64,000 nucleotides of DNA, taken from Streptomyces fodineus. GTDB lineage: Bacteria; Actinomycetota; Actinomycetes; Streptomycetales; Streptomycetaceae. Location: positions 9,114,001 to 9,178,000 of the forward strand of contig NZ_CP017248.1 in NCBI RefSeq assembly GCF_001735805.1. The letters are read 5' to 3'. Both the position numbers and the translations under genes were made by a program. Positions 42,995-52,230 of the stretch are shown piece by piece (the first letter of the stretch is position 1; each line of letters opens with the position of its first letter). The notes under the pieces are model-generated. The model ran no database searches. It saw nothing but the letters and a program-made list of their open reading frames with translations, and was not told where the DNA came from.

Positions 42995-43738
42995 ATGGCA
43001 GCAGATCCCTCCTCCCCGACCCCCACGGAACCGGCTGACGGGCGGAATTCCGGCCGTGGCGGTCGGCTGACCCTGTGGGGCGTGGCGATCCTCCTCGTCG
43101 CCGTCAGCGTGTTCGGCGGTCACCACACCTCGGACGGCACCACGCCGCAGGCGTCCCGTGCCGGGGGTGCGAGCGCTACCGTGCCGTCCGCCCCGAGCGC
43201 CATCGCGCAGCCCGACGCGAGCGGCACCGGGCGACCGGATGCGAGCGCCACCGCCGAGGACGATCCGGACGAGGCCGGCACGGAGCTGCCCCGGTCCACA
43301 CCGACCCGCCTGGTCATCCCGAAGATCTCCGTGGACACCCCGTTCACCACCCTGGCCATCGGCGCCTCGGGCCGGCTCGAGCCGCCACCGGCCGACGACA
43401 CCAACCTGGTCGGCTGGTACGCCAAGGGCGCCGCGCCCGGGGAGAAGGGCACCGCGATCATCGCCGGGCATGTCGACACGACGACCTCGGCGGCCGTCTT
43501 CGCCAACCTCGACGAGCTGAAGCACGGCGACCGCTTCACCGTGGAGCGCGCCGACGGACGCGACGCCGACTTCGTCGTGGACGCCGCCGAGACCTTCGCC
43601 AAGGACGACTTCCCCAGCAAGCGCGTCTACGCCGACGCCCAGCGCCCGGAGGTCCGGCTGATCACCTGCGCGGGGGCCTACGACCACTCGGCGAAGGACT
43701 ACACCGACAACCTGGTGGTCTTCGCCCACCTGGTGTGA
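42995..43738 (+). CDS. Class F-like sortase
   Basis: 247 residues: one membrane helix (LWGVAILLVAVSVFGG, about 27-43), a Pro/Ser/Ala linker and a C-terminal sortase domain from about 110 (TRLVIPKISVDTPF, then NLVGWYAKGAAPGEKGTAII). The catalytic His is in AGHVDT and Cys in LITCAGAYD. I see no Arg after the Cys, where sortases normally have one, as the protein ends NLVVFAHLV. It likely attaches the neighbouring surface protein. ATG 42995 has GAGGTGG upstream. Confidence 0.85.
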   Translation: MAADPSSPTPTEPADGRNSGRGGRLTLWGVAILLVAVSVFGGHHTSDGTTPQASRAGGASATVPSAPSAIAQPDASGTGRPDASATAEDDPDEAGTELPRSTPTRLVIPKISVDTPFTTLAIGASGRLEPPPADDTNLVGWYAKGAAPGEKGTAIIAGHVDTTTSAAVFANLDELKHGDRFTVERADGRDADFVVDAAETFAKDDFPSKRVYADAQRPEVRLITCAGAYDHSAKDYTDNLVVFAHLV

Positions 43739-43753
43739 GCCGGACCGTACGCG

Positions 43754-44920
43754 TCAGGCGGCGCCGTCCCCCAAGGGGCCGCCCGGCGTGAACGCCAGCG
43801 CCGCGAACCGTTCGCCGATGCGGCGGTGCGCGGCGTCGTCCGGGTGGAGGCCGTCGGGCAGCGGCAGGTCGCCGAAGTCGGCCTCGCCGTACAGTTCACG
43901 GCCGTCGAGGTAGTGCAGATGCGGGTCCTCGGCCGACCGCTCGCGCACGATCCGGGACAGTTCCTCCCGGACGACACCCAGGGTGAGTTTCCCGCTCGCC
44001 TTCTCCGCCGGGTCGCCGCCCGCCCGGAACCGCAGCCGTCCTTCGCCCGGGGCGTCGAGGTCCGGGACGGTCGGGCCCGGCGTGTCCTCGTGCATGGGGC
44101 ACAGGATCGGCGACACGACGAGCAGCGGGGTGTCGGGGTGCCCGTCGCGGATGGTGTCGAGGAAGCCATGGACGGCCGGACCGAACGCGCGCAGCCGCAT
44201 CAGGTCGGCGTTGACCACGTTGATGCCGAGCTTGAGGCTGATCAGGTCGGCGGGCGTGTCGCGCAGGGCGCGCGCGGTGAACGGGTCGAGCAGGGCGCTG
44301 CCGCCCAGACCCAGATTGATCAGCTCCACCCCGCCGAGGGACGCGGCGAGCGCCGGCCAGGTGCTGGTCGGGCTCGTGGCGTCCGTGCCGTGGCTGATGG
44401 AACTGCCGTGGTGCAGCCACACCTTGCCGTCCCCGTCCGTCACGGCCTCGACGGGTGCGTCGGTGCGCAGGGCGATCAGTTCGGTGGTCTCGTTGTGCGG
44501 AAGCCAGATCTCCACGACCTTGACGGCGTCGGGCAGCCCGGCGAAGCGCACGGTGCCGGCCTCGCCCGGCCGCCGCTCCGAGGTGCCGGCGGATATGTCG
44601 ATGGTGAGCGTGTTGCCGCCGGCGACGCTGCCGCGGCCGGCCGGACGTCCGTCCACGAGCAGGTCGTACACGCCGTCCGGGCGGGGCGGTGCGCCGACGT
44701 AGACCCGCTTGGTCGGCAGGGTGTCCAGCTCGATCGTGGTCGCGCGGGTCCGGAAGACGAGCCGTACGCCGGAGGGCTGGGACTCCACCATGGCCAGCTG
44801 CGGGTCGGCGCACTGCGCGCGGGCGCGGGCGGGCAACCGGTGCGGCAGCAGTCCGTGGGCGGTGCGTTCCAGATCGAGGGCGCCGCGCAGGAGTTCGGGG
44901 GTGAGCGGGGTGGTGTGCAT
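43754..44920 (-). CDS. SGNH/GDSL-type hydrolase
   Basis: 388 residues. The N-terminal ~180 residues form a beta-rich domain. The SGNH part shows GSSISHGTD (nucleophile Ser block), NLGLGGSALLDPF (Gly/Asn block) and PLPDGLHPDDAAHRRIG (Asp/His block). There is no signal peptide. It is likely an esterase, perhaps of sugar acetyl groups. ATG 44920 is 26 bp after the TetR stop on the same strand, implying one operon with its regulator. It converges with the sortase gene. Confidence 0.88.
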   Translation of the reverse strand: MHTTPLTPELLRGALDLERTAHGLLPHRLPARARAQCADPQLAMVESQPSGVRLVFRTRATTIELDTLPTKRVYVGAPPRPDGVYDLLVDGRPAGRGSVAGGNTLTIDISAGTSERRPGEAGTVRFAGLPDAVKVVEIWLPHNETTELIALRTDAPVEAVTDGDGKVWLHHGSSISHGTDATSPTSTWPALAASLGGVELINLGLGGSALLDPFTARALRDTPADLISLKLGINVVNADLMRLRAFGPAVHGFLDTIRDGHPDTPLLVVSPILCPMHEDTPGPTVPDLDAPGEGRLRFRAGGDPAEKASGKLTLGVVREELSRIVRERSAEDPHLHYLDGRELYGEADFGDLPLPDGLHPDDAAHRRIGERFAALAFTPGGPLGDGAA

Positions 44921-44946
44921 GGTGTCGGCCTGCGTTTCGGAGGGGG

Positions 44947-45522
44947 TCAGGAGGGGTTGGGCCAGTCGCGCAGCAGGGAGTCGAGGGCGTCCAGGATCCG
45001 CGTCCAGGACTCCTGGGAGTCGGGGGCACTGTGGCTGAATCCGCCGGCCGACTCCAGGCTGACGTAGCCGTGGAAGACACTGCCGAGGAGACGGACCGCG
45101 TGGGTCTGCTCGGGTTCGGCCAGGTCGTAGCCGCGCAGGACCGCCCGGGTCATCTGCGCGTGCCGGCCGCCCGCGCTCGCGGCCGCCGCCTCGGGGTCCA
45201 GCGGGTACCGGGTCGCCGCGTAGCGGCCGGGGTGTGCGCGGGCGTAGTCGCGGTAGACGTCGGCGAACGCGGTGAGGGCGTCCTTGCCGGCCCGGCCGGC
45301 GAGCGCGTCGGCGGCACGGTCGGCCAGCTCCTCCAGCGCCAGCAGCGCGATCCGGGTCTTGAGGTCCTGGGAGTTCTTCAGATGCGAGTAGAGGCTCGCG
45401 ACCTTGACGTCGAACCGCCGGGCCAGCGCGGACACGGTGACCTGGTCGAAGCCGACCTCGTCGGCGAGTTCCGCGCCCGCACGGACCAGGCGCTCGGTCG
45501 TCAGACCCGCACGAACCATCAT
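44947..45522 (-). CDS. TetR family regulator
   Basis: 191 residues: N-terminal helix-turn-helix (DEVGFDQVTVSALARRFDVK then ASLYSHLKNSQDL) and a WHG/TetR-C-like ligand domain. ATG 45522 has GGAG upstream; ATG 45519 is equally possible. It precedes the GDSL hydrolase and probably represses that pair through the palindrome at 45537-45552. Confidence 0.9.
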   Translation of the reverse strand: MMVRAGLTTERLVRAGAELADEVGFDQVTVSALARRFDVKVASLYSHLKNSQDLKTRIALLALEELADRAADALAGRAGKDALTAFADVYRDYARAHPGRYAATRYPLDPEAAAASAGGRHAQMTRAVLRGYDLAEPEQTHAVRLLGSVFHGYVSLESAGGFSHSAPDSQESWTRILDALDSLLRDWPNPS

Positions 45523-45536
45523 CTATCTCCGATCTG

Positions 45537-45552
45537 CCATAACAAATTATGG
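45537..45552. promoter_or_regulatory. Palindromic operator of the TetR gene
   Basis: CCATAA-CAAA-TTATGG, a perfect 6-bp inverted repeat around 4 nt, lies 15 bp before the TetR start, the standard position for self-repression. The remaining 45553-45884 (about 330 bp) has no gene I can support. Confidence 0.55.
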
Positions 45553-45884
45553 AGCTTCCTAAGCCCTATAGGCAAGTGAAGTAGTGATGTAGGCATCGGA
45601 GGGGCTGCCGGAGACGGTCAGGCGGGAGGCGCTTTCCGCGCTGCTGGTTCCCCCGCCGGTCGTTGCGACCGGCCTGGTGTCTGTACCGGCCGCCACGTCG
45701 CGCAAGACTCCCGCCAAGGGCGATGCGCTCGGCGGCCTGTCGCGAGCCCGAATCGGGGCGACCGGCGCTGGCCCATACCCACTTTTTTGTGCGTACTTGG
45801 CAGCCGCCACCCGGCCGGGGGAGGCTGTTCGGCGAGGTCAGGGGCTATGGCGCCGGTGCGAGAGGAGGTGACGGCGGTGGTGTG

Positions 45885-46235
45885 TCAGGACGCTGCCCCG
45901 CGTTCGCGCAGCCGCTCCAGGCGGCGGTGTCCCCAGTCGGACACGGGGCCCAGCGCCTCGGACAGGTCGCGGCCGAAACCGGTGAGCGTGTACACCGTCT
46001 TCGGCGGCAGCACGTCGTACACCTCCCGGTGCACCAGGCCGTCCTCCTCCATCTCGCGCAGCGCCTGAGTCAGCACCTTCTCGCTCAACCCCGGCAGCCG
46101 GCGCCGCAGTTCGGCGGGCCGGTGCGGGCCGGACTCCAGCAGCCACAGCAGGGACGTCTTCCACTTGCCGTCGATCACGGCGATCGCGGCGGTCACTCCG
46201 CAGACGTTCGGATCCTGGGCGCGGCTGCGTGTCAT
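45885..46235 (-). CDS. HxlR family transcriptional regulator
   Basis: 116 residues: the winged-helix fold with CGVTAAIAVIDGKWKTSLLW, then LRRRLPGLSEKVLTQALREM and the wing GLVHREVYDVLPPKTVYTLT. HxlR proteins usually control an adjacent divergent oxidoreductase, as here. ATG 46235 gives the normal length; upstream in-frame sequence is only the DNA repeat. The Cys near residue 12 may be redox-sensing. Confidence 0.93.
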   Translation of the reverse strand: MTRSRAQDPNVCGVTAAIAVIDGKWKTSLLWLLESGPHRPAELRRRLPGLSEKVLTQALREMEEDGLVHREVYDVLPPKTVYTLTGFGRDLSEALGPVSDWGHRRLERLRERGAAS

Positions 46236-46251
46236 CGGTGTCCAATTCTCC

Positions 46252-46301
46252 AACCCATCAGGCCGTAAGGCCACATAACCCATCAGGCCGTAAGGCCGCA
46301 T
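46252..46301. repeat. Two 25-bp direct repeats, operator-like
   Basis: Two tandem 25-bp copies (46252-46276 and 46277-46301) differ at one base. Each contains GGCC-GTAA-GGCC, a 4-bp inverted repeat. They fill the short divergent gap between HxlR (start 46235) and the dehydrogenase (start 46328) and are the likely paired HxlR binding sites. An upstream open frame over the repeats spells repeated RPDGL-like residues by accident. Confidence 0.7.
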
Positions 46302-46327
46302 ACCTTGATATGTACGGGAGTTGAAAC

Positions 46328-47215
46328 ATGTCCACGTCCACGCATCTTCCCGCCGTCACCGTGCTCGGTCTCGGCCCGATGGGCCGCTCGCTGGCCGGCG
46401 CGTTCCTGCGGGCGGGGCTGCGGACCACGGTCTGGAACCGCACCCCGGGCAAGGACCGGGAACTGGTCGAACAGGGGGTGACCGGCGCCGCGTCTGCCGA
46501 GGAGGCCGTCGCCGCCGCCGACCTGACCGTGATCTGCGTGGTGAACTACGACGCGGTCGACGCCCTCCTGCGGTCCGAGCCCGTCACCACAGCCCTCAAG
46601 GGCCGCACCGTCGTGAACCTGACCGCCGACACCCCGGCCCGGGCCCGGGAGACGGCGGACTGGGCGGCCGCCCACGGCATCCGCTACCTGGACGGCGCGA
46701 TCATGACCCCGGCCCCCAGCATCGGTACCTCCCAGGCCGTTTTCCTGCACAGCGGACCGCGCGCCCTGTACGAGGAGCACCGGCCCGTTCTGGAGGCACT
46801 GGGCGGCACGCACACCCACCTCGGTGCGGAGATCGGCCGCGCGGCCACCTTCGACATCGCGCTGCTCGACCTGTTCTGGACGGCGATGGCGGGCTACGCG
46901 CACGCCGTGGCGATCGCCCGGGCGGAGGGCGTCACCGCCGGGGAACTCGCCCCCTTCGCGCAGGGCATCGGCGCGATCCTGCCGCCGCTCTTCGCCGAGT
47001 TCGCGCAGGACGCCGACGACGGCACCTACTCCGGCGCGATCAATCCGCTCACCTCGGCCGCCTCGACCATGGCCCATGTCATCGACGTCTCCGAGGCCCA
47101 CGGCATCGACGCGGGCGTGATGCGCGCCGTGGAAGGCATGGCCCGGCGCACCATCGGCCTCGGCCATGGCACGGACGGCTTCATCCGGGTCGCGGAGGTG
47201 CTGGGCCGCCACTGA
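46328..47215 (+). CDS. NAD(P)-dependent 6-PGDH-like oxidoreductase (imine-reductase-like)
   Basis: 295 residues. N-terminal Rossmann motif VTVLGLGPMGRSLAGAFLRA with the NADP-type loop VWNRTPGK, then a helical C-terminal domain (AATFDIALLDLFWTAMAGY, INPLTSAASTMAHVI). This is the beta-hydroxyacid dehydrogenase/imine reductase group; the substrate is unknown. ATG 46328 is 93 bp from the HxlR start, and the tandem repeat between them suggests HxlR control. Confidence 0.88.
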   Translation: MSTSTHLPAVTVLGLGPMGRSLAGAFLRAGLRTTVWNRTPGKDRELVEQGVTGAASAEEAVAAADLTVICVVNYDAVDALLRSEPVTTALKGRTVVNLTADTPARARETADWAAAHGIRYLDGAIMTPAPSIGTSQAVFLHSGPRALYEEHRPVLEALGGTHTHLGAEIGRAATFDIALLDLFWTAMAGYAHAVAIARAEGVTAGELAPFAQGIGAILPPLFAEFAQDADDGTYSGAINPLTSAASTMAHVIDVSEAHGIDAGVMRAVEGMARRTIGLGHGTDGFIRVAEVLGRH

Positions 47216-47406
47216 ACCGGACCGGTCTGCCCGGAAGCCGGGCCCGAGGTCGGCGGACCTGCGACTTGTGCCCGGCGCGGCACAATGCGACGCTTCGGTC
47301 CGCCGGTCGCGACCACGGTCGGCGACGGCTGTGAGCACCGGTTTTCCCGGGGAGGCGGATGCGTCCCGGGGAGGGCCGGCCGGGGACGGGAACGGGGAGG
47401 GGCGCG

Positions 47407-48357
47407 ATGGAGCTGGAGCTGCGGCACCTGCGGGTGTTGTGCGCGATCGCCGACGCCGGCAGCGTGGGCCGCGCGGCGACACAGCTCGGCTACTCGCAGC
47501 CCGCCGTGAGCACCCAGCTGCGGCGCATCGAGCGTCACCTCGGCGAGCCGCTCTTCGAGCGCGGCACGAGCGGGGTGCGGCCGACCCGGTACGGCGCCGA
47601 GGTCGTCGCCCAGGCCCGCGACGTGCTGGCCCGCGCCGACGCCATCGGCCATCGCCCGGCCGCCGCGCGGGCCCGCCGTACCCTGCGCGTGGCGGCGACC
47701 AACTCGCCGATGCTGTCCGGCACGGTCTCCCGCGTCCGCACCCGGCTGCCCGAACTGTCCCTGGCGGTCACCAGCGTCTACGCCTCCTCGCGGATCGTGG
47801 AGCTGCTGGAGGAGGGCGCGGTGGACGCGGCCATCGCCGCCGACTACCCGGGAATGGAGCTGAGCCACTCCGGCGCGGTGCGGCATCGCGGGATCGTCAC
47901 CGAGCCGACGTTCGTCGCCCTGCCCTCCCGGCACCGGCTGCGCCAGTGCGCCCAGGTCCAGCTCGCGGACCTCGCCGAGGACGCGTGGTTCGTGACCCCG
48001 GACGACGGTGCCGGCTGGCCCGGTGTGTTCTACGACGCCTGTGCGGCGGCCGGGTTCACACCGGTCACCGTCCATGAATTCCTCGGCGACCAGACCCAGT
48101 TGCAGAGCATGATCGCCGACGGCCTCGGGGTGTCCCTGGTGCAGCCGACGCTGCGACCGATTCCGCACGTCGTGGTCAAGCCGCTGGTCGGCTCCCCCCT
48201 GTGGTGCCGTTATGTGCTGGCCTGGCGTCCCGACACCGTCACCGACGAGGTGGTGGAGGCGCTCTCCCACTCCGCCACGGCCGCCTACCGCGACCTCGTC
48301 GCCCAGGCACCCCACCTGCGCGCCTGGGCCTCGCGGACGTGGAGCGTCGGGGCCTAG
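47407..48357 (+). CDS. LysR family transcriptional regulator
   Basis: 316 residues: helix-turn-helix MELELRHLRVLCAIADAGSV, then ATQLGYSQPAVSTQLRRIER and the wing LFERGTSGVRPT, followed by a LysR effector domain with VYASSRIVELLEEGAVDAAI. ATG 47407 has GGGAGG upstream. The frame extends further up, but this is the canonical start. It stands alone, 180 bp before the collagenase gene. Confidence 0.92.
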   Translation: MELELRHLRVLCAIADAGSVGRAATQLGYSQPAVSTQLRRIERHLGEPLFERGTSGVRPTRYGAEVVAQARDVLARADAIGHRPAAARARRTLRVAATNSPMLSGTVSRVRTRLPELSLAVTSVYASSRIVELLEEGAVDAAIAADYPGMELSHSGAVRHRGIVTEPTFVALPSRHRLRQCAQVQLADLAEDAWFVTPDDGAGWPGVFYDACAAAGFTPVTVHEFLGDQTQLQSMIADGLGVSLVQPTLRPIPHVVVKPLVGSPLWCRYVLAWRPDTVTDEVVEALSHSATAAYRDLVAQAPHLRAWASRTWSVGA

Positions 48358-48537
48358 CCGCGAGGACTGTCGTGAGATCGCCGCCCTTGCGGCGTGTCAA
48401 AGGCGTGCCGTGATGTTATGAGCGGTCAGTGGCATGTGCTATGTCACACGGCATTGTTGAGGCGGACGGCCCGCTGAGACAGTGCCTCACACGCCTCAAC
48501 ACCCCACAGAGGCGCATCCTTTCGTGGAGGAATCCAG

Positions 48538-50499
48538 ATGCGCTATCGCCTCGCGCTGCCCAGACGCATACCCGGCCGTACGCTCCCCCGTACGGCCGGA
48601 CGCATGGCCGGCACCGCGGTCGTCTGCGTCACGGTGGCCGGACTGCTGTCCACCCCGGCCCTGGCGGCACCCCAGCAGCCGCACATCCGTGCTGCCACCG
48701 CCCCCCGGCAACACGCGTCCAAGCCGTCGCCGGCCGCTGCGACCACCGCCGTCACCGAGCGCGCCGCGAGCCAGGCCCGGCGGATCAGCCCGGCCCAACT
48801 CCCGCCTCTGCAGCCGCTGTCGGCCCGCCCGGACCGAAAGGCGGCCAAGGCGCCCTCCTGCACTCCGGCCGACTTCGGCAGCCGTACCGGCTCCGCACTC
48901 GTGACCTTCGTGAAGGCCTCGTCGACGGACTGCGTCAACACCCTCTTCTCGGTGACCGGCAAGGACGCGCACGATGTCTTCCGCCAGGCCCAGATGCTCA
49001 GCGTCGCGGCCGGGTACACCCGTACGGCCGGGCAGTACCGCGGCGACAACTCCGGCGGCCTGGAGCAACTGGTCCTCTTCCTGCGGGCCGGCTACTACGT
49101 GCAGTTCAACCACCCGGGGGACGTGGGTACGTACAGCTCCCGCCTCACCACGGCCGTCACGGCCGGCCTGGACGCCTTCTTCGCCCGGGCCCACTCGCGT
49201 GATGTGACGGCGGCGAACGGCGACATCCTCGGCGAGACCGTCATCCTCACCGACAGTGCCGACCAGCAGGGCCGCTATCTGTCCGTCTACGGGCGGCTGC
49301 TGAACGACTACGACAGCTCCTACGACTCCGTCGACAGCATGGTCAGGGCCGTCAACGACGTCTACACGCCGCTGTGGCGCGGCAACTGGAACCCCGACTA
49401 CGTCAAGGCGGTCGAGGCCGATCCGCGCATCATCGACACCCTGCACGACTTCGCCCTCGCCAACACCGACCTGCTCGGCACGGACCGCGCGTTCCTGGAC
49501 TCCAACGCGGGCATGAACCTCGCCCGTTACGTCGAGCATCCCGAACTGCAGGACACGGTCCGCCCGTTGACCAAGGAACTGCTGGACGCCACCGCGATCA
49601 CCGGCCCCACGGCCGGGCTCTGGGTCGCCGTGGCCACGCAGGCGAACTCCTACGACAGCGCCGACTGCGCCTACTACGACGTCTGCGACCTGCCCGCCAA
49701 GCTGACCAAGGCCGTCCTGCCGGTCCGCCACCAGTGCGACGGCAGCGTCAGCATCCTCGCCCAGTCGCTGACCGACGCCGACCTCGACGCCGCCTGCGCC
49801 AGCGTGCTGGGCCAGAGCGCCTACTTCCGCGGTCTGGTGAAGGCAGACGGATCGGTACCCGGCCAGTACGTGTCCACCATCCAGCTCGTCGTCTTCGCCA
49901 GCCGGGCCGACTACCAGACCTACGCCGGCCCGATCTACGGCATCAGCACCGACAACGGCGGCATGACCCTGGACGGCGACCCGTCCGACCCGGCCAACCA
50001 CGTCACGTCGATCATGTACCAGAAGAACTACGACGACGGTTTCACGGCCCGGATCTGGAACCTCAACCACGAGTACACGCACTTCCTGGACGGCCGCGAC
50101 GACATGAAGGGCGACTTCTCGCAGGAGACGTCCGTGCCGGACGTGTGGTGGATCGAGGGCGTGGCCGAGTACGTGTCCTACAGCTACCGCGGGATCGCCG
50201 ACGACCAGGCGGTCCAGGAGGCCGGCAAGCACACGTACAAGCTGAGCACGCTGTTCGAGAACACCTATGCCAACAGCGATGTGATCCGTACCTACCCGTG
50301 GGGCTACCTCGCCGTGCGCTACATGGCCGAGAACCACCCCGACGACCTCCAGCGCATGCTCGCCCGCTTCCGCGTCGGTGACTACGCCGGCGGATACGCC
50401 GTCTACCACGACGGCATCGGCACCCGCTACGACGCCGACTTCGACCAGTGGCTCACCGCGTGTGCCGCGGGCGCCTGCGCCAAGCCCGCCAGGGCCTGA
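48538..50499 (+). CDS. Secreted M9 collagenase-type metalloprotease
   Basis: 653 residues: signal peptide (about 1-43), M9N activator domain (FGSRTGSALVTFVKASSTDC, LVLFLRAGYYVQFNH) and catalytic domain with zinc motif HEYTH at 511-515 and Glu544 in EGVAEYVSY. It ends after the catalytic part, without PKD or collagen-binding domains. It degrades collagen-like proteins outside the cell. ATG 48538 has GGAGGA upstream. The 180-bp promoter region contains AT-rich TATG repeats. Confidence 0.93.
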   Translation: MRYRLALPRRIPGRTLPRTAGRMAGTAVVCVTVAGLLSTPALAAPQQPHIRAATAPRQHASKPSPAAATTAVTERAASQARRISPAQLPPLQPLSARPDRKAAKAPSCTPADFGSRTGSALVTFVKASSTDCVNTLFSVTGKDAHDVFRQAQMLSVAAGYTRTAGQYRGDNSGGLEQLVLFLRAGYYVQFNHPGDVGTYSSRLTTAVTAGLDAFFARAHSRDVTAANGDILGETVILTDSADQQGRYLSVYGRLLNDYDSSYDSVDSMVRAVNDVYTPLWRGNWNPDYVKAVEADPRIIDTLHDFALANTDLLGTDRAFLDSNAGMNLARYVEHPELQDTVRPLTKELLDATAITGPTAGLWVAVATQANSYDSADCAYYDVCDLPAKLTKAVLPVRHQCDGSVSILAQSLTDADLDAACASVLGQSAYFRGLVKADGSVPGQYVSTIQLVVFASRADYQTYAGPIYGISTDNGGMTLDGDPSDPANHVTSIMYQKNYDDGFTARIWNLNHEYTHFLDGRDDMKGDFSQETSVPDVWWIEGVAEYVSYSYRGIADDQAVQEAGKHTYKLSTLFENTYANSDVIRTYPWGYLAVRYMAENHPDDLQRMLARFRVGDYAGGYAVYHDGIGTRYDADFDQWLTACAAGACAKPARA

Positions 50500-50516
50500 C
50501 CGCGCGCCCCAGCAGG

Positions 50517-50551
50517 ACGGCCGCCGACCGGGAACCCCGGTCGGCGGCCGT
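50517..50551. terminator. Bidirectional terminator between collagenase and GAPDH
   Basis: A perfect 16-bp stem (ACGGCCGCCGACCGGG and its complement) with a 3-nt loop, 17 bp after the collagenase stop and 20 bp before the convergent GAPDH stop. Confidence 0.88.
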
Positions 50552-50571
50552 ACACGTATCGGCGAAGGGGA

Positions 50572-52026
50572 TCAGACCGCCGTCGCCGGGTACGTCGGGT
50601 ACTCCACGCCCGACACATGCTGGACGACGCGGACGACCTGGCAGGAGTAGCCGAACTCGTTGTCGTACCAGAGGTAGAGGATCGCGTTGTCGCCGTCGAC
50701 CTTGAGGGCGCCGGCGTCCACGATCGAGGCGTGGCGCGAGCCGATGAAGTCGCTGGAGACCGCGTCGGGCGCCGTGATGAAGTCGATCTGGCGCTTGAGC
50801 GGCGAGGTCAGCGACACCTCGCGCAGATAGTCGTGGACCTCCTCGCGGGAGGCCTCGCGGGCCAGCTGCAGGTTGAGAATCGCGATAGAAACGTCCGGCA
50901 CCGGGACGCGGATCGAGCTGCCGCTGATCTTCGCCTTGAGGTCCGGCAGGGCCTTGGCGACGGCGGAGGCGGCGCCGGTCTCGGTGATCACCATGTTGAG
51001 CGGCGCGGAGCGGCCACGGCGCTCGGACTTGTGGTAGTTGTCCAGCAGGTTCTGGTCGTTGGTGAACGAGTGGACGGTCTCCACGTGACCGCGCAGCACG
51101 CCGTACTCGTCGTCCATCGCCTTCAGCGGCGGGACGATCGCGTTGGTGGTGCAGGAGGCGCAGGACAGGATCTGCTCGTCCGGCTTGATGGTGTCGTGGT
51201 TGACGCCGTGCACGATGTTCGGGACGTCGCCCTTGCCCGGCGCGGTCAGCACGACCTTCTCGATGCCGGGGCGCAGGTGCTTGGACAGGCCCTCGCGGTC
51301 GCGCCACTTGCCGGTGTTGTCGATGAGGATGGCGTCCCGGATGCCGTACTCGGTGTAGTCCACGTGCGACGGGTCGTCGGCGTAGATCACCTTGATCTCG
51401 TTGCCGTTGGCGACGATCGTGCTGCTGTCCTCGTCGACCGTGATCGTGCCCTGGAACTGGCCGTGGATGGAGTCGCGGCGCAGCAGCGAGGCGCGCTTGA
51501 CGAGGTCCTCGGCGGCCCGGCCGCCGCCGCCGCGCACCACGATGGCGCGCAGCATGAGCCCGTTGCCGGAGCCGGACTTCTCGATCAGCAGGCGGGCGAC
51601 GAGCCGGCCGATGCGGCCGAAGCCGTACAGGACGACGTCGCGCGGCTCACGGCGCTCGATCTTGTTGGCGCCCGTGGCGCCGGCTACGGCCTCGGCGGTG
51701 AACTCCGCCACGCTCAGGCCACGCTCGTCGGCCTTGTAGGTGGTGGCCAGCATGCCGAGGTCGATCTGGGAGGGCCCGAGGTCGAGGGTGGTCAGGGCCT
51801 CGAGGAAGGGCATGGTCTCGGTGACCGACAGCTCCGCACCGTCGATCTGCCGGGCGAAGCGGTGCGTCTTGAGGATGCTGACCACCGACTTGTTCACCAA
51901 GGAGCGGCTGTGCAGCAGGACGGTCACGTCCCGCTCGCGGTGCAGCTTCCCGATGAGCGGGATCATCGACTCCGCGATCTCCTCGCGGATCTTCCAGTTG
52001 GTGAACGAGTCGTCGTTGACAGTCAC
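50572..52026 (-). CDS. gap: Glyceraldehyde-3-phosphate dehydrogenase, N-terminally extended type
   Basis: 484 residues. The first ~128 are an extension (WKIREEIAESMIPLIGKLHR, then LGMLATTYKADERGL) seen in the long actinobacterial GAPDHs. After it, VVLYGFGRIGRLVARLL begins the NAD-binding fold; the catalytic Cys is in LSCASCTTNAIVPPL, and LWYDNEFGYSCQVVR ends the protein. It interconverts glyceraldehyde-3-phosphate and 1,3-bisphosphoglycerate. GTG 52026 has GATGGA upstream. It stands alone. Confidence 0.93.
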   Translation of the reverse strand: MTVNDDSFTNWKIREEIAESMIPLIGKLHRERDVTVLLHSRSLVNKSVVSILKTHRFARQIDGAELSVTETMPFLEALTTLDLGPSQIDLGMLATTYKADERGLSVAEFTAEAVAGATGANKIERREPRDVVLYGFGRIGRLVARLLIEKSGSGNGLMLRAIVVRGGGGRAAEDLVKRASLLRRDSIHGQFQGTITVDEDSSTIVANGNEIKVIYADDPSHVDYTEYGIRDAILIDNTGKWRDREGLSKHLRPGIEKVVLTAPGKGDVPNIVHGVNHDTIKPDEQILSCASCTTNAIVPPLKAMDDEYGVLRGHVETVHSFTNDQNLLDNYHKSERRGRSAPLNMVITETGAASAVAKALPDLKAKISGSSIRVPVPDVSIAILNLQLAREASREEVHDYLREVSLTSPLKRQIDFITAPDAVSSDFIGSRHASIVDAGALKVDGDNAILYLWYDNEFGYSCQVVRVVQHVSGVEYPTYPATAV

Positions 52027-52230
52027 GGATCCATCTTTCGAGCTAGGCAGCGCTCATATGGTAACCGCACCCCTCGCGTACTCCGTTCGGGGGTGGCGGA
52101 GCAGGGCTGTGGACAGCGGAGTAAGGGTTTTGCACCCATTCCTTGACTGATTCCTGAATCAGGGTGGAAGTGTGTAAGAAACCCGAGTCGCGGATTGCAC
52201 GTCTAACCTGGCGTGCCCAAGGTCAAGAGA

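Noticed and set aside
41846..43729. Minus-strand frame across the surface protein and sortase genes
   Set aside because: Ala/Val-rich shadow produced by the GGCGAC repeats; the plus strand has signal peptide, anchor, ribosome site and a recognisable sortase.
45553..45884. Small frames between the TetR and HxlR genes
   Set aside because: No ribosome site, no recognisable domain and mixed coding bias in both directions.
48420..48460. Crp-like site TGTGCTATGTCACA upstream of the collagenase
   Set aside because: The half-sites are 2 bp too close for the Crp consensus as I know it; too weak to call.
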